This document shows positions 21,261-31,500 of a stretch of 64,000 nucleotides of DNA, piece by piece. Source of the stretch: Cladorhizidae sp. MBARI D1340-BT2 (taxonomy: Eukaryota > Porifera > Demospongiae > Poecilosclerida > Cladorhizidae); contig JAQNBH010000013.1 of NCBI GenBank assembly GCA_028752905.1, positions 41,607,907 through 41,671,906 of the forward strand, read 5' to 3'. A program made the position numbers and the translations under genes. Each line of letters begins with the position of its first letter. The first letter of the stretch is position 1. Below the pieces are notes generated by a model, which had not been told where the DNA came from, did not search any database, and saw nothing but the letters and a program-made list of their open reading frames with translations.

Positions 21261-23844
21261 AAGCTAATTGATTACTCTTAATATATTACATGCTTCTGTC
21301 TTTACATTGCTGACAATTCCATTCTTCATGTAAGTTTGCAATGGCTGATGAAGGAATGTTAGCACAAGATTGATGGAACCATTCTTTACATGAACAGACT
21401 GTGTAACCATAAGGGTGTGGTCATGGGGCTGCCTACATATTATGCAGTAAGTGGTATTCTTTCGTCCAACTTCTTGTAGGTTACAGTCTGATAGTAATTG
21501 TCTTGTCTGGAAGGACATTGCTAGATAGTGTCACATCTTGCTCTGATCAAAGGTTATGACTGATGGGTTAATCCCACTGCATAGAGCTGTTGCAATTGCA
21601 ATAACACAATCATTGCCTCCAGCCTGTCTCTGTATTTTTGGTTTCTCAATGATAAGGTAAGTTCCAGCGTAATGCTCCATCCAGGCAAGGCCTTTCAACG
21701 TATCCAATTCTGCATCAATGACAAGAACAGATATAATAAAGCATTAGGGGCAAGTAGGAGGGAATAATGTAAAAAAAAAACACCTCGACAATACCAATCA
21801 TAACTTCCACCCACTACCCCCTATCAACATAATTTTTGTACCAAAATGTAGCTTAGTAAATAAGCTATTTAATTATGTATTTAACTTTTGTCATAGATAT
21901 TTTTTATGCCAAAGTGTCAGCAACATTTGTCCTGTCCTCAAATTAAAAATTCATTAATAATGCTAAGTGGCTGTTAGGTGGTTTATGGTAAGAGTACATG
22001 TAGTAGTTTCACCTAAACTATTTGAATAAGTATGATAATGCCCCACAGGAGAGGGGGGGAAATCCCATAAAAACCTCATGCAGATATGGTCTATACCCAA
22101 CACATTCTCATAACAGTGAAAATAAATTAGTTTAGGTTAAAGAGCACACAATAAGCATTCTGGTGATATATAAATTATGGAGTTTGGGTGGGAGAAATTA
22201 GTGGAAATGTGGAAATTCTTCTAATCTAACGCGACGCGATTCTTCTTCATTCCTTGCTGGGTTTCTATGAAAATGGGTTTCTATGAAAATAGTGAGCGCA
22301 AAACTGTCGTAACTGCATCATAGAATCTTCAAACGTTCTGAAACTTGGAATATGACTTCAATATGACCAATTAAAATAGTTTGAAAAATTTGTTTAAAAA
22401 GTCCCTTTTAAGGTGTAATATCAAATATTACTGTACATAGTCCATAGTCCTCAATTCCATTCACCCGACTTGAAGAAAACATGTCAAACAAAAAATATAT
22501 AATAATAACAAATTTAAAAATTCTGGATTTTAGGGAAGTCAGGACATAGTTTAAACAATGACTTATTGGTTCTGGTAGGGAGGCTGTCATATAACAACAC
22601 TGTGCCCTTGGATGCTCCTACATTTGATGCACAAACCCAGTGGCCACCAGTATTCATGATCTGCACATAATTCTTTACTGGAGTTCCAGTAAGTTAGCCT
22701 CCAATGCCTGGTGCCAAATATTGAACTGGCTGAAGGCCACGCATCTCTGGAAACTGTAAATGAAGTAGGGCCTGAGCTTCATTAATGTGGGTGTCCTCCA
22801 ACCATGCTCCAGATTGGAGAGTTATGGGAAAGTCTCTGGGTAACTCTCTGCAGCTGACAAGCTGTTGGCACGGTAGGTATTTGCCATTTACCCTCAGTAC
22901 AGTCTGGGTCGACCAGTCACAAAACAATCCGTCTCGGTCTGAGAAGATTACGTGGAAATGCACATCTTTTCTGGTTGTCGTTGGTCCTGGTCCACAGTGC
23001 GTGTGGGTGGTTGGACTGGAGGTAGAATGATTGTGCTCTGTTTCTCAGTATTGGGTTTGTTGGGATGCAGGCTAAGAGTTGACACCACACCAAGGTTTGC
23101 TTTGCACTACCTCTCCTTGGTGGACTCTTCTCTGCAATATTCATGGCCAGATTCAGTGGCTTCCTCGATACTAGTATCACAATCAAAGTCACAATCCAGG
23201 TATTGTAGGTCAGAGGGAGGGAGGGGTAAGCTTGTCTACAAGCTTGCATAGCCACTCCCAGTTGTAGGTATTTGTTGGGACACATCACCTACAAGATTGT
23301 CTTGAAGCATGGTTTCATGACCTGGTATATTAATGGGTCAAGTAAGGCTTTAGGTGTCCTGAATTAACCTTGCTTTTCATGGCATTGCCATTACCATCCT
23401 GCAATGTGCAGAGGCCCATAGAAGTGATGTCAGTTATTTTGTAAGGCCCCAACAAGTCTTGTGATAACCTGTCACCTTTCCTTGATGCTTTTCGTACATT
23501 CCTCTTCAAGACATGGTCACCTGCAGCAAACAACAAATCATTTGAAACATGTGCATATCTTCAAGCCAAAACTTATGTCATCTGCAATTTATTAAGAACA
23601 TAAAATGTATTGGAAATATAAAGTTCTATGCAAAATTTCTTTTATTGAAACTGATTTCCACTCAACAATTAACTGCCTTTCCTCTCCATATCCATATATC
23701 CATATCTCACAAAGAGCAGTAAATTATATGGCTTAATTTTTGTCTTATCATTTATCACCCTAAGCAGCAAACTGGAAGCCTTTCTTTTGCTTGGCATCAA
23801 AATACAACTTGTGTTTGGCCTTGGCTTCTTCAATTTTTTCTCGT

Positions 23845-23915
23845 ACCTGTTTATCCAGGGCCTGTACCTGTTCATCCAGGGCCTGTACCTGTTCATCCAG
23901 GGCCTGTACCTAAGT
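23845..23915 (-). repeat. 21-bp tandem repeat encoding a coiled-coil heptad
   Basis: Three copies of a 21-bp unit encode QALDEQV within the decayed Ginger1-type gene, just before the GPY/F module. Seven residues per unit matches one heptad. Confidence 0.75.
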
Positions 23916-25311
23916 GAATACGGAAGTATAATAAAAAGAGGTGCTGTGGATCATTTTACATACATCAATATGAAAACCATCAATATGAAAACTGCCAATA
24001 ATTTCATTCACAAATAAAATATGCACAGCGAATTAGTTTCTAAATCTGCCACTAGACAATCTTTACTTTTGCTATATGATCTTCCAAGTCTGTTTTAATC
24101 TCTTCAGGAGACATGTCAGTGTGTATATTCACATACTGTAGATCTTCTTCAAAATCATGTTCTGCATTAATGGCTATGGCATCCCGAGCTGTGCGATAGA
24201 ACATCAGTACAAAGGGCTGCTGCTTTGTTGATGCTTGTATGCTAGTGTTGATGCCATAAGTGGTAGAGAGCCACAAATCTAAGATATCAACAAAATGCAA
24301 AGCATGAGAAGAACTAAAGACATGTACATAGTAAGCCTATACACCAACCAACAGTTACAATTGCTATATTGGAACTCTAGTTCATAGGATGGATCATCCA
24401 GTAATAGCAAGCTGCTACAACAGATACACTGACCACTATTGATGCATAGTAGCTTCAAATATACTGTCATTTGTGTATTTGGACAGTGCCCTCTTAAGTG
24501 TCTGGTTTGTGCGCCATTTATTTCTGGATGGTATGCAGAACGCATCATTTGCTTCACCCCAAAGGCAGCAAAGATGAAATCATTTACCTGAGTTGGAAGC
24601 AAAACAGCATGAAATAGATCCCAAGTATAATGCACACTATACTATGTTACTAATAACATTCACTGTAAAACGAAGCTATCTTGCGTAGTAGTTATGGAGA
24701 AAAGATGAGTTGTCTGACCACCACTGCTAACTAAAATCTAACATTGAGAAATCCTGAATTGAATTCTTATTTAGAATTTATTATGCACCTTGAATGTTAA
24801 AAATATTTAAGACTTGTCACTATAATAAATTCACGGCCCTAGTCCATGATTATTTTCCTTGGAGGATCATAGCTGTAGATGAGCTCAAGTATCACTTTAG
24901 CAACATCTGCAGCATACTTTGACTTAATGGGACGAGCAAACACCCACTTTGTGAAAAGGTCAGTCACAGTGCAGACATAGCTATCTGTGGCCTTTATCGT
25001 AGCTGCAAATGGGCCAATCAGGTCAATGCCCAGAGTCTCCCATCTTATTAAAATAATGTTTTATTCTACCAAGACACAAAACACACACACAGTTATTATA
25101 CTCAAACTCCTCTTATCTGGATAGGCACTGTCATCATTCAGAAACAGCCACATCTGGCAACATCCCACATTGCCCCCAATATTGATGATTTGCCTTGAAT
25201 TCTGTACTTGCACTGTACATGTCCATGCTGCACATGTCCATGCTGCACATGTGATGTACATGCTGCACATGTGCAATGACTGACATGAACACAGTTATTT
25301 TAAAAAGAAAT

Positions 25312-25971
25312 GATGGTATTTGTCTCAGTGATGGTATTTGCCTCAGTGATGGTGTTTGCCTCAGTGATGGTGTTTGCCTCAGTGATGGTGTTTGCCTCAG
25401 TGATGGTATTTGCCTCAGTGATGGTGTTTTCCTCAGTGATGGTGTTTGCCTCAGTGATGGTGTTTGCCTCAGTGATGGTATTTGCCTCAGTGATGGTGTT
25501 TGCCTCAGTGATGGTATTTACCTCAGTGATGGTGTTTGCCTCAGTGATGGTGTTTGCCTCAGTGATGGTGTTTGCCTCAGTGATGGTGTTTGCCTCAGTG
25601 ATGGTGTTTGCCTCAGTGATGGTGTTTGCCTCAGTGATAGTATTTGCCTCAGTGATGGTGTTTGCCTCAGTGATGGTGTTTGCCTCAGTGATGGCATTTG
25701 CCTCAGTGATGGCATTTGCCTCAGTGATGGCATTTGCCTCAGTGATGGCATTTGCCTCAGTGATGGTGTTTGTCTCAGTGATGGTCTGTGATGGTATTTG
25801 CCTCAGTGATGGTGTTGGCCTCAGTGATGGTGTTTGCCTCAGTGATGGTGTTTGCCTCAGTGATGGTGTTTGCCTCAGTGATGGTGTTTGCCTCAGTGAT
25901 GGTGTTTGCCTCAGTGATGGTGTTTGCCTCAGTGATGGTGTTTGCCTCAGTGATGGTGTTTGCCTCAGTGA
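25312..25971. repeat. 18-bp minisatellite (copy A)
   Basis: Unit gatggtgtttgcctcagt with T/C, G/A variants, about 36 copies. It lies in the intron between the first two recognisable exons of the Ginger1-type gene. Because 18 is a multiple of three, long repeat-translated frames are open in several phases. Confidence 0.95.
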
Positions 25972-26261
25972 TTCCTGTCTCATCCAAGCTGCAGTGTCAT
26001 GCCATTTCTTCACAAGATTTTTTTTTGAGGACCACGCGATACACATGACTTGATTGTGCAATGTGCAGGTGCCTATATAGTAGACAGATGTTCCCAGATG
26101 TGGGGTGTGCGGATGAAGGGAGTTTAAGCATATATGTTCATGTGATTTGCATGGGACATGCAGTATAAAATCAGTGACCTGTTGGAAACTTTGATAGGAT
26201 GCAGCTCTGTTGCAATGGTCTTAATCTTCTCCAATTTTTGGCACCGCTGACAAGTGGATAT

Positions 26262-27115
26262 CTAAAAACACAATAAAATGACTGTAGTTTCATGAGGCAA
26301 TATTTTGATATATTACATGTTATGAGCAAACCAGGATTTGAATAATTCACAGATTGCCCACACCAATACTTGTCCACACATTGAGCAAGCAACTCATAGA
26401 TTGTCCACACAAACTATACTTTAAGGTATAGTCCACTGGAAGGAAAAGGGGAACAAGCAGTCTGCATTGGCTACATTTTGGTGCATAAATGAGGAGCATG
26501 CATAATGTGTGCACAGTTATGGCAGTAAGCAACTAACACACCTGGTCAGGTCCTTAGAGGCCTACTCAGTGCACTGCCTGTTGGCCATCCACACTAACAG
26601 GGAGGGGAGGAGGTTGATATATGCATTCTGAACTTGTTTGCATTCAAGCATTTGATAAGTTTTCATGTTCACATTTATGGCAACCCTTTACCATCTTATA
26701 AACATGATAAACAACAACAACAACAATGTCTCCCACAAACAAACAAATGACCTGTTCATCCTGGATGATTACTATACAATAAATTGTGCATGTGCTACTC
26801 GATCTGAGCGAGGACGCACATGCTCTTCTCGCTCTGCAGGTGCCCAGTGGAATAGGGTACGCCCTCCATCTCTCTCTGTCTTCACGCAGGTTTTAAAAGG
26901 AACATTTCGCACGAGGACTATTCAAGGAAATTGGTAATTCTAAACCATGGGAGATATGTTATTGGGGAATACAGACATGTGGAATCATACCAATTCCTAT
27001 GTCACATTTCCAACGAGAGGTAAATCCCCCACGCCACTGCCCCCCCTCCCCCCACCCCCTCAACACAACCAGAAAGAAACAATGGTCACCCCGTCACCTT
27101 GATGTCATCTCACGA
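26262..27115. other. No gene seen (duplicated in A')
   Basis: Identical frames here and at 35820-36670 reflect the duplication, not coding constraint. A short (AAC)n lies at about 26711. No upstream Ginger1 exon was recognised. Confidence 0.45.
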
Positions 27116-27119
27116 TAAC

Positions 27120-27403
27120 CTGTGCCCCACGACCTCGATCTCTCCTCTCTCTTGCAGCTCCTCTAGCTGCTCACTCGTTAGCTGCTTAACAGCAGGAGCA
27201 ACGTTCTTAAATGCACCCTTCAACCGCTTGCCCAATTTCTCGCTGTCCTGCTCCCCCCGCAGCTTGACCCCTAACTTGCTGTCTTCCGTGGCGAGGGTGA
27301 GGGTCTTCACTTTGAGCTCCTCTAGAATGTATGACTCAAGACCTTTCAGGTAATCCTGACACTTCTGGTCACGATGGATGACAACCATCTCAGGAAGAGG
27401 GAA
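27120..27403 (-). pseudogene. IARS1: Isolated exon of cytoplasmic isoleucyl-tRNA synthetase (copy A)
   Basis: On the minus strand, acceptor tcattgcag at 27404 and donor gttatc at 27119 bound a 284-bp open exon. It encodes PEMVVIHRDQKCQDYLKGLE then YILEELKVKTLTLATEDSKL, GVKLRGEQDSEKLGKRLKGA and FKNVAPAVKQLTSEQLEELQ. This fits the region of eukaryotic cytosolic isoleucyl-tRNA synthetase after the anticodon-binding domain, including the LGKRLKGAFK motif. A strong polypyrimidine tract precedes it. Neighbouring exons of the enzyme were not found, so it is probably a gene fragment moved with segment A, though it is undamaged and could be part of a gene with long introns. Confidence 0.75.
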
Positions 27404-27409
27404 CTGCAA

Positions 27410-27580
27410 TGAGGAGGTGGTGGAGGGCAGGAAGAGGAAGGGAGAGAAAAGAGGAGAGAGGGGGAGTGGATGGTGGTGAGAGAGGTCAGAGAGAAGGAAG
27501 AGAGAGAGGAAGGAGGAGGATGATAGAGAATGGGAGGTGAGGAGAGAGGGTGAGGGTTGATGAAAAGACAAGGTGTACAA
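27410..27580. repeat. Purine-rich tract next to the synthetase exon (copy A)
   Basis: gga/gag-rich on the + strand; on the minus strand it is a long pyrimidine tract directly before the acceptor. Confidence 0.8.
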
Positions 27581-27613
27581 GTAGGGCTAGGAGTAGGGTT
27601 AAGGTGAGGGATC

Positions 27614-28038
27614 GACAGGGTTAAACAGAGCCCTAAGCATGTTCACAGCCAGACATGTGGCACTAACCCTGCATGACAGGGTTAAACAGAGCCCCAAGCA
27701 TGTTCACAGCCAGACATGTGGCACTACCCCAACATGACAGGGTTAAATAGAGCCCCAAGCATGTTCACAGCCAGACATGTGGCACTAACCCCTACATGAC
27801 AGGGTTAAACAGAGCCCCAAGCATGTTCACAGCCAGACATGTGGCACTACCCCTACATGACAGGGTTAAACAGAGCCTCAAGCATGTTCACAGCCAGACA
27901 TGTGGCACTAACCCCTACATGACAGGGTTAAACAGAGCCCCAAGCATGTTCACAGCCAGACATGTGGCACTAACCCCTACATGACAGGGTTAAACAGAGC
28001 CCCAAGCATGTTCACAGCCAGACATGTGGCACTACCCC
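27614..28038. repeat. 62-bp minisatellite, about 7 copies (copy A)
   Basis: The unit contains gacagggttaaacagagccc, caagcatgttcacagccaga and catgtggcactaacccctac. The array stops inside a unit where the BEL/Pao LTR begins. Copy A' has about 12 units. Confidence 0.95.
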
Positions 28039-28042
28039 AAAA

Positions 28043-28578
28043 TGTTCTGGCCTGTTCCCTTCGTGAATGCTGAACAGGCGGCAGAGCATGAGCTGTGGTG
28101 AACCGACTAACAACTGTTTTGATGAGGGTTGTAAGGCCTCCAATTGTTAGGGCTCGGAATGTGGAGTAGCTCTGCGGTGCTGAGATGCAAAAAGGAGTGT
28201 GAGTGTATCTCTCCCCAAGTCAGTGGCTGGCTTCTAGGCTCGCTTTGACTGGTCTTACTTAATACCCCAAACAGTGACTGGTTTCGAGACTCGTTTTGAG
28301 TGGTTTGTAAATAAGTAATAGCATAAGTTTAAGACTCGGATACATACTGAATTGTGATGTGCGGCTGCTGAGCTTATATACTGCAGCAGTCCCGCAAGGT
28401 AGCTGTGGGTATAGGATATGAATATGATTACATGTGAATGGTAGGAATAGGTGTCTATAGGTGACGAGGAAAGTTCACACATGCATGGCTGGGTAAGTTT
28501 TAGCTAATACAATGTTCAGAATGCATAATAAGAATAAGTTTCATGTTCTCAGCTCTTGTGGACCCTCAGGCGCGTCCA
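28043..28578 (-). repeat. BEL/Pao 3' LTR
   Basis: 536 bp, TG...CA ends. It differs from the 5' LTR (34350-34886) by one base that I could see (aggcggcag against aggcggtcag). The flank is ctaccccaaaa. Confidence 0.95.
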
Positions 28579-31500
28579 TCCTCCCGGCGCGAGAGAGTTG
28601 CTCCTCCTCTGGGATGATGACTGCCAGCTTTACGATTGGACGCTTATGTGTGCCACACAAGGGACCTCGCACGGTCGCTGCTCGGACGTATCCATCGACT
28701 CCAGGGTGTATCTCCACCACTCTAGCTAGTGGCCACTGGTTGATAAATTGAAACTGATCCTTGACCAAAACCACGTCTCCAACTCTCAGATTCCTCTTTG
28801 GTTGCTGCCATTTGTTGAAGCGGTTGAGAGTGGTTACGTAGCTGTCGGTCCATCGTTTCCAGAAATGTTCTGACAGACGCCTGCAATGGTTCCACTTGGC
28901 TCGCTTCGTCTGGGTCCCTAGTCCTAGGACATTGGAGATATCCGGTAGAGCAGTCAGTGGTCTTCCAACCAGGAAATGTCCTGGCGTTAGGGCAAGTTCA
29001 GTGTCGATTGGCTGAGCGTTGAGAGGTACTAGTGGTCGACTATTCATAATAGCTTCGGCTTGGCTCAGGAAAGTAGTCAGACGCTCGAAGTTGAGAGGAG
29101 TGGTCCCGGCAATGGATCGGAGCAATGTCTTTGCACTCTTGACATTGCTCTCCCAGAGCCCTCCAAAGTGTGGAGCTAGCTCTGGAATATGACTCCATGT
29201 CACCTTCTGATTGGTTAGGAATCGCTGGATCGGGTCATCAACCTCCTTACTGTTGAGTGCATCGTAGGCCTGTCTCAAACTCCTGTCTGCTCCGACGAAG
29301 TTGGTCCCGTTGTCCGAATACATTCTTACTGGGAGACCTCGTCTGCTCACGAACCTCTGAAAGGCTGACATGAAGGCTTCAGTTGATAAGTCTGATACCA
29401 CTTCGAGGTGTACTGCCTTAGTCGCTATACAGATGAACAGACAGACGTATGCCTTCTCTATCCGTGGCTTCCTTGGATTGCCTGATTTCAATGTCATGGG
29501 ACCGGCTAGGTCCACGCCCACGTGGCTAAAGGTGGATGACGGGGTAGTTCGCTGCACCGGAAGCTGCCCCATGAGTTGTGTTGCCTTTCTTGCGTACGAT
29601 TTTCGACAAGGAATGCACTGGTTGGCCACATGTCTGGCCATTGATCGTGCTCCGGAAACGTGATAGCTCTGGGAGAGTGCCTCGAGGAGAACGGATGCTC
29701 CAGCATGGTGGTGTGTTAGGTGTAGCTGTCGCATGATCAGGTAGGTGAGCTGACTCTTCCTTGGAAGTATCCGAGGGTGTTTGGTCAGTTCGGGTAGATC
29801 AGATCGTTCTAGCCGTCCTCCGACGACTAGTATTCCTTCCTTGCTTAGGATAGGTCTCAAGGGTAGTAGTGCGCTCTTGTGTGGCAACTCCTCCCTCTGC
29901 TGCAGGGCCAGAAGCTCACCAGGGTAGTAGCGCTTCTGTACCTCCCTGATCAGCTGTCTCTCGGCCAAGTCCAGTTCTTCGACTGTGATGTGGCTCTTGA
30001 GGTTTCTGCCGGCTGGATCCTTCTTCCGGGCATTGCTGACGAATCGCTGCTGCCAGGCTGTGATCCGTAGGAGTTCTCTGAACGAAGAGCACCGCAGTGG
30101 GGGTTCCCTTGGAGTGACCCTCTGCAATGTCAGAGCCGTGAACTCTTTCCTGATCTCTGGCAAGAGTACGGTTGCTCCCTTGGGAGGCTTTGGCCACATC
30201 TTGGGGTCTTCTGCCAGCCAAGGTGGCCCGTTCCACCATAGATCGTGCTTCACGAGTTCGGCTGGCATTACTCCTCTTGAGGCAGCATCCGCCGGGTTGC
30301 TGTCTGTGGGGACATGTCTCCAATTGCCTGCTGGCACCTTCTGGGTGATGGTGGTGACTCTGTTTGAGATGTACACCTTGAGTTTGCCCGGTTGCTGATT
30401 GATCCAGCCGAGCACAACTGTAGAGTCTGTCCAGGCGAATAAATGTTTCTGTTGGATGTTGAGGGTTCGTGCCGTATTCTCCATCAGTCGACTCAACAGG
30501 GTCGCACCGCACAGCTCGAGCTTGGGGATCGTCATCGGCGTTGTAGGCGCCACTCTGGTCTTGGCAGTGATGAGAGCTGTGGACACGGTGGTGTCGTCGT
30601 ACACTGTATGGAGATATATGACACCACCATATGCCTTCTCCGATGCATCGGAGAAGCCGTGGAGCTGGACGAGTCGCCTCTTCTTGTAGGGAATGAAGTG
30701 GCACCTCTGGATCGGGTGCTTGGTGATGAGTGGTAGCTCCTCCGTCCACTGATTCCATCGCATGACGATGTCGTCGGGCACCGGGTCATCCCAGTCCATT
30801 CCTTGGACCCAGATGTCTTGGAGGATGAGCTTTGCTGTGACCATGGCTGGAGCAAACCAGCCCATAACGTCATATGTTCGGGCGAGATCAGAGGAGATCT
30901 GTCTCTTGCTTGCCTTCCGGTTGCTGCTGAGAGTCGGGGTGGAAACGAACATCTGATCTTGAAAGGTATTCCAGTGGATGCCCAACGTCTTGTGGCATCT
31001 GTCTGGTGTAAGTAAGGCGATTTCACCTTCTTCCTCGCATAGTTCGGAGGGAATGGATTGTTGGAGTTCGGAGGAGCTGCTTCTCCACTTCCGGAGGCTC
31101 ATCTTAGCCAAGCCGAGTAGTTGGCTGAGCTGCTGCCGGAGGGTTATGGCTTCCTCTAGAGTGGCTGCACCGGTGACACAGTCATCGACGTAGAACTGCG
31201 TACGGATGATGTGTGCAGCTGCTGGGTGCTCGGACTCGAAGTCTTTGGCCAACTGTAAGAGTGTCTGTGTGGCGAGGAAGGGTGATGCTGCTACCCCGAA
31301 GGTGACTCGCGTCATCCTCCAGATCTGTGTCTGCTCGTTGTCGTCCTTCCAGATAAACCGGTGTAGGTCTCTGTCTTCCGTATGTAAGCCGATTTCCCTA
31401 AACATCTTCGAGATGTCGGCCGTCATGGCAATGTTATGGCTACGGAACTTGAGCAGGATCTCCGTTGTGAGAGGATATTGGTTTGGCCCAGCCAGCAACG

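Larger units (their letters stand above)
21266..26261 (-). pseudogene. Ginger1-type transposase gene, multi-exon, decayed: integrase + Ulp1 protease + PHD finger
   Basis: Exon-like blocks on the minus strand, in order: 26261-26179 ISTCQRCQKLEK (end of the integrase zinc finger); 25043-24821 WETLGIDLIGPFAAT...SDYV-type core with the first catalytic Asp, interrupted by a TAG just before GREF; 24587 onward VNDFIFAAFGVKQMMRSAYH, then a one-base shift into NQTLKRALSKYTND; about 24277-24052 YGINTSIQASTKQQPFVLMF; about 23915-23765 heptad repeats and REKIEEAKAKHKLYFDAK; 23536-23330 GDHVLKRNV...LLGPYKI (GPY/F module); then an Ulp1-type cysteine protease (WLEDTHINEAQALL, GGHWVCASN, LLYDSL, QRQAGGNDC at 22870-21600); and a PHD-like finger (CIIC...CSCKEWFHQSC...WNCQQC) at 21440-21290. 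Several splice sites join in phase. Stops and shifts show it is dead. Confidence 0.8.
25312..28042. repeat. Segmental duplication, copy A
   Basis: Nearly identical in order and sequence to 34887-37918 (copy A'), in the same orientation. It contains the 18-bp minisatellite, the first visible exon of the Ginger1-type gene, an isoleucyl-tRNA synthetase exon and a 62-bp minisatellite. It ends exactly at the BEL/Pao LTR. Confidence 0.95.

Noticed and set aside
25300..26061. Long frames over the 18-bp minisatellite (TITEAN, SVMVFA, CLSDGV repeats) as proteins
   Set aside because: Open in several phases on both strands because 18 is a multiple of three. The array lies in an intron of the Ginger1-type remnant.
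26665..26937. 90-residue frame identical at 36221-36493 as a conserved gene
   Set aside because: The identity is explained by the A/A' duplication; composition and lack of motifs give no coding support.
24821..27403. A fusion gene joining the isoleucyl-tRNA synthetase exon to the Ginger1-type exons
   Set aside because: Same strand and order, but no phase or motif evidence for splicing between them, and the Ginger1 part is broken.
27614..28038. 62-bp repeats as a CRISPR array
   Set aside because: The whole unit repeats with no unique spacers, and the DNA is animal-like. It is a minisatellite.
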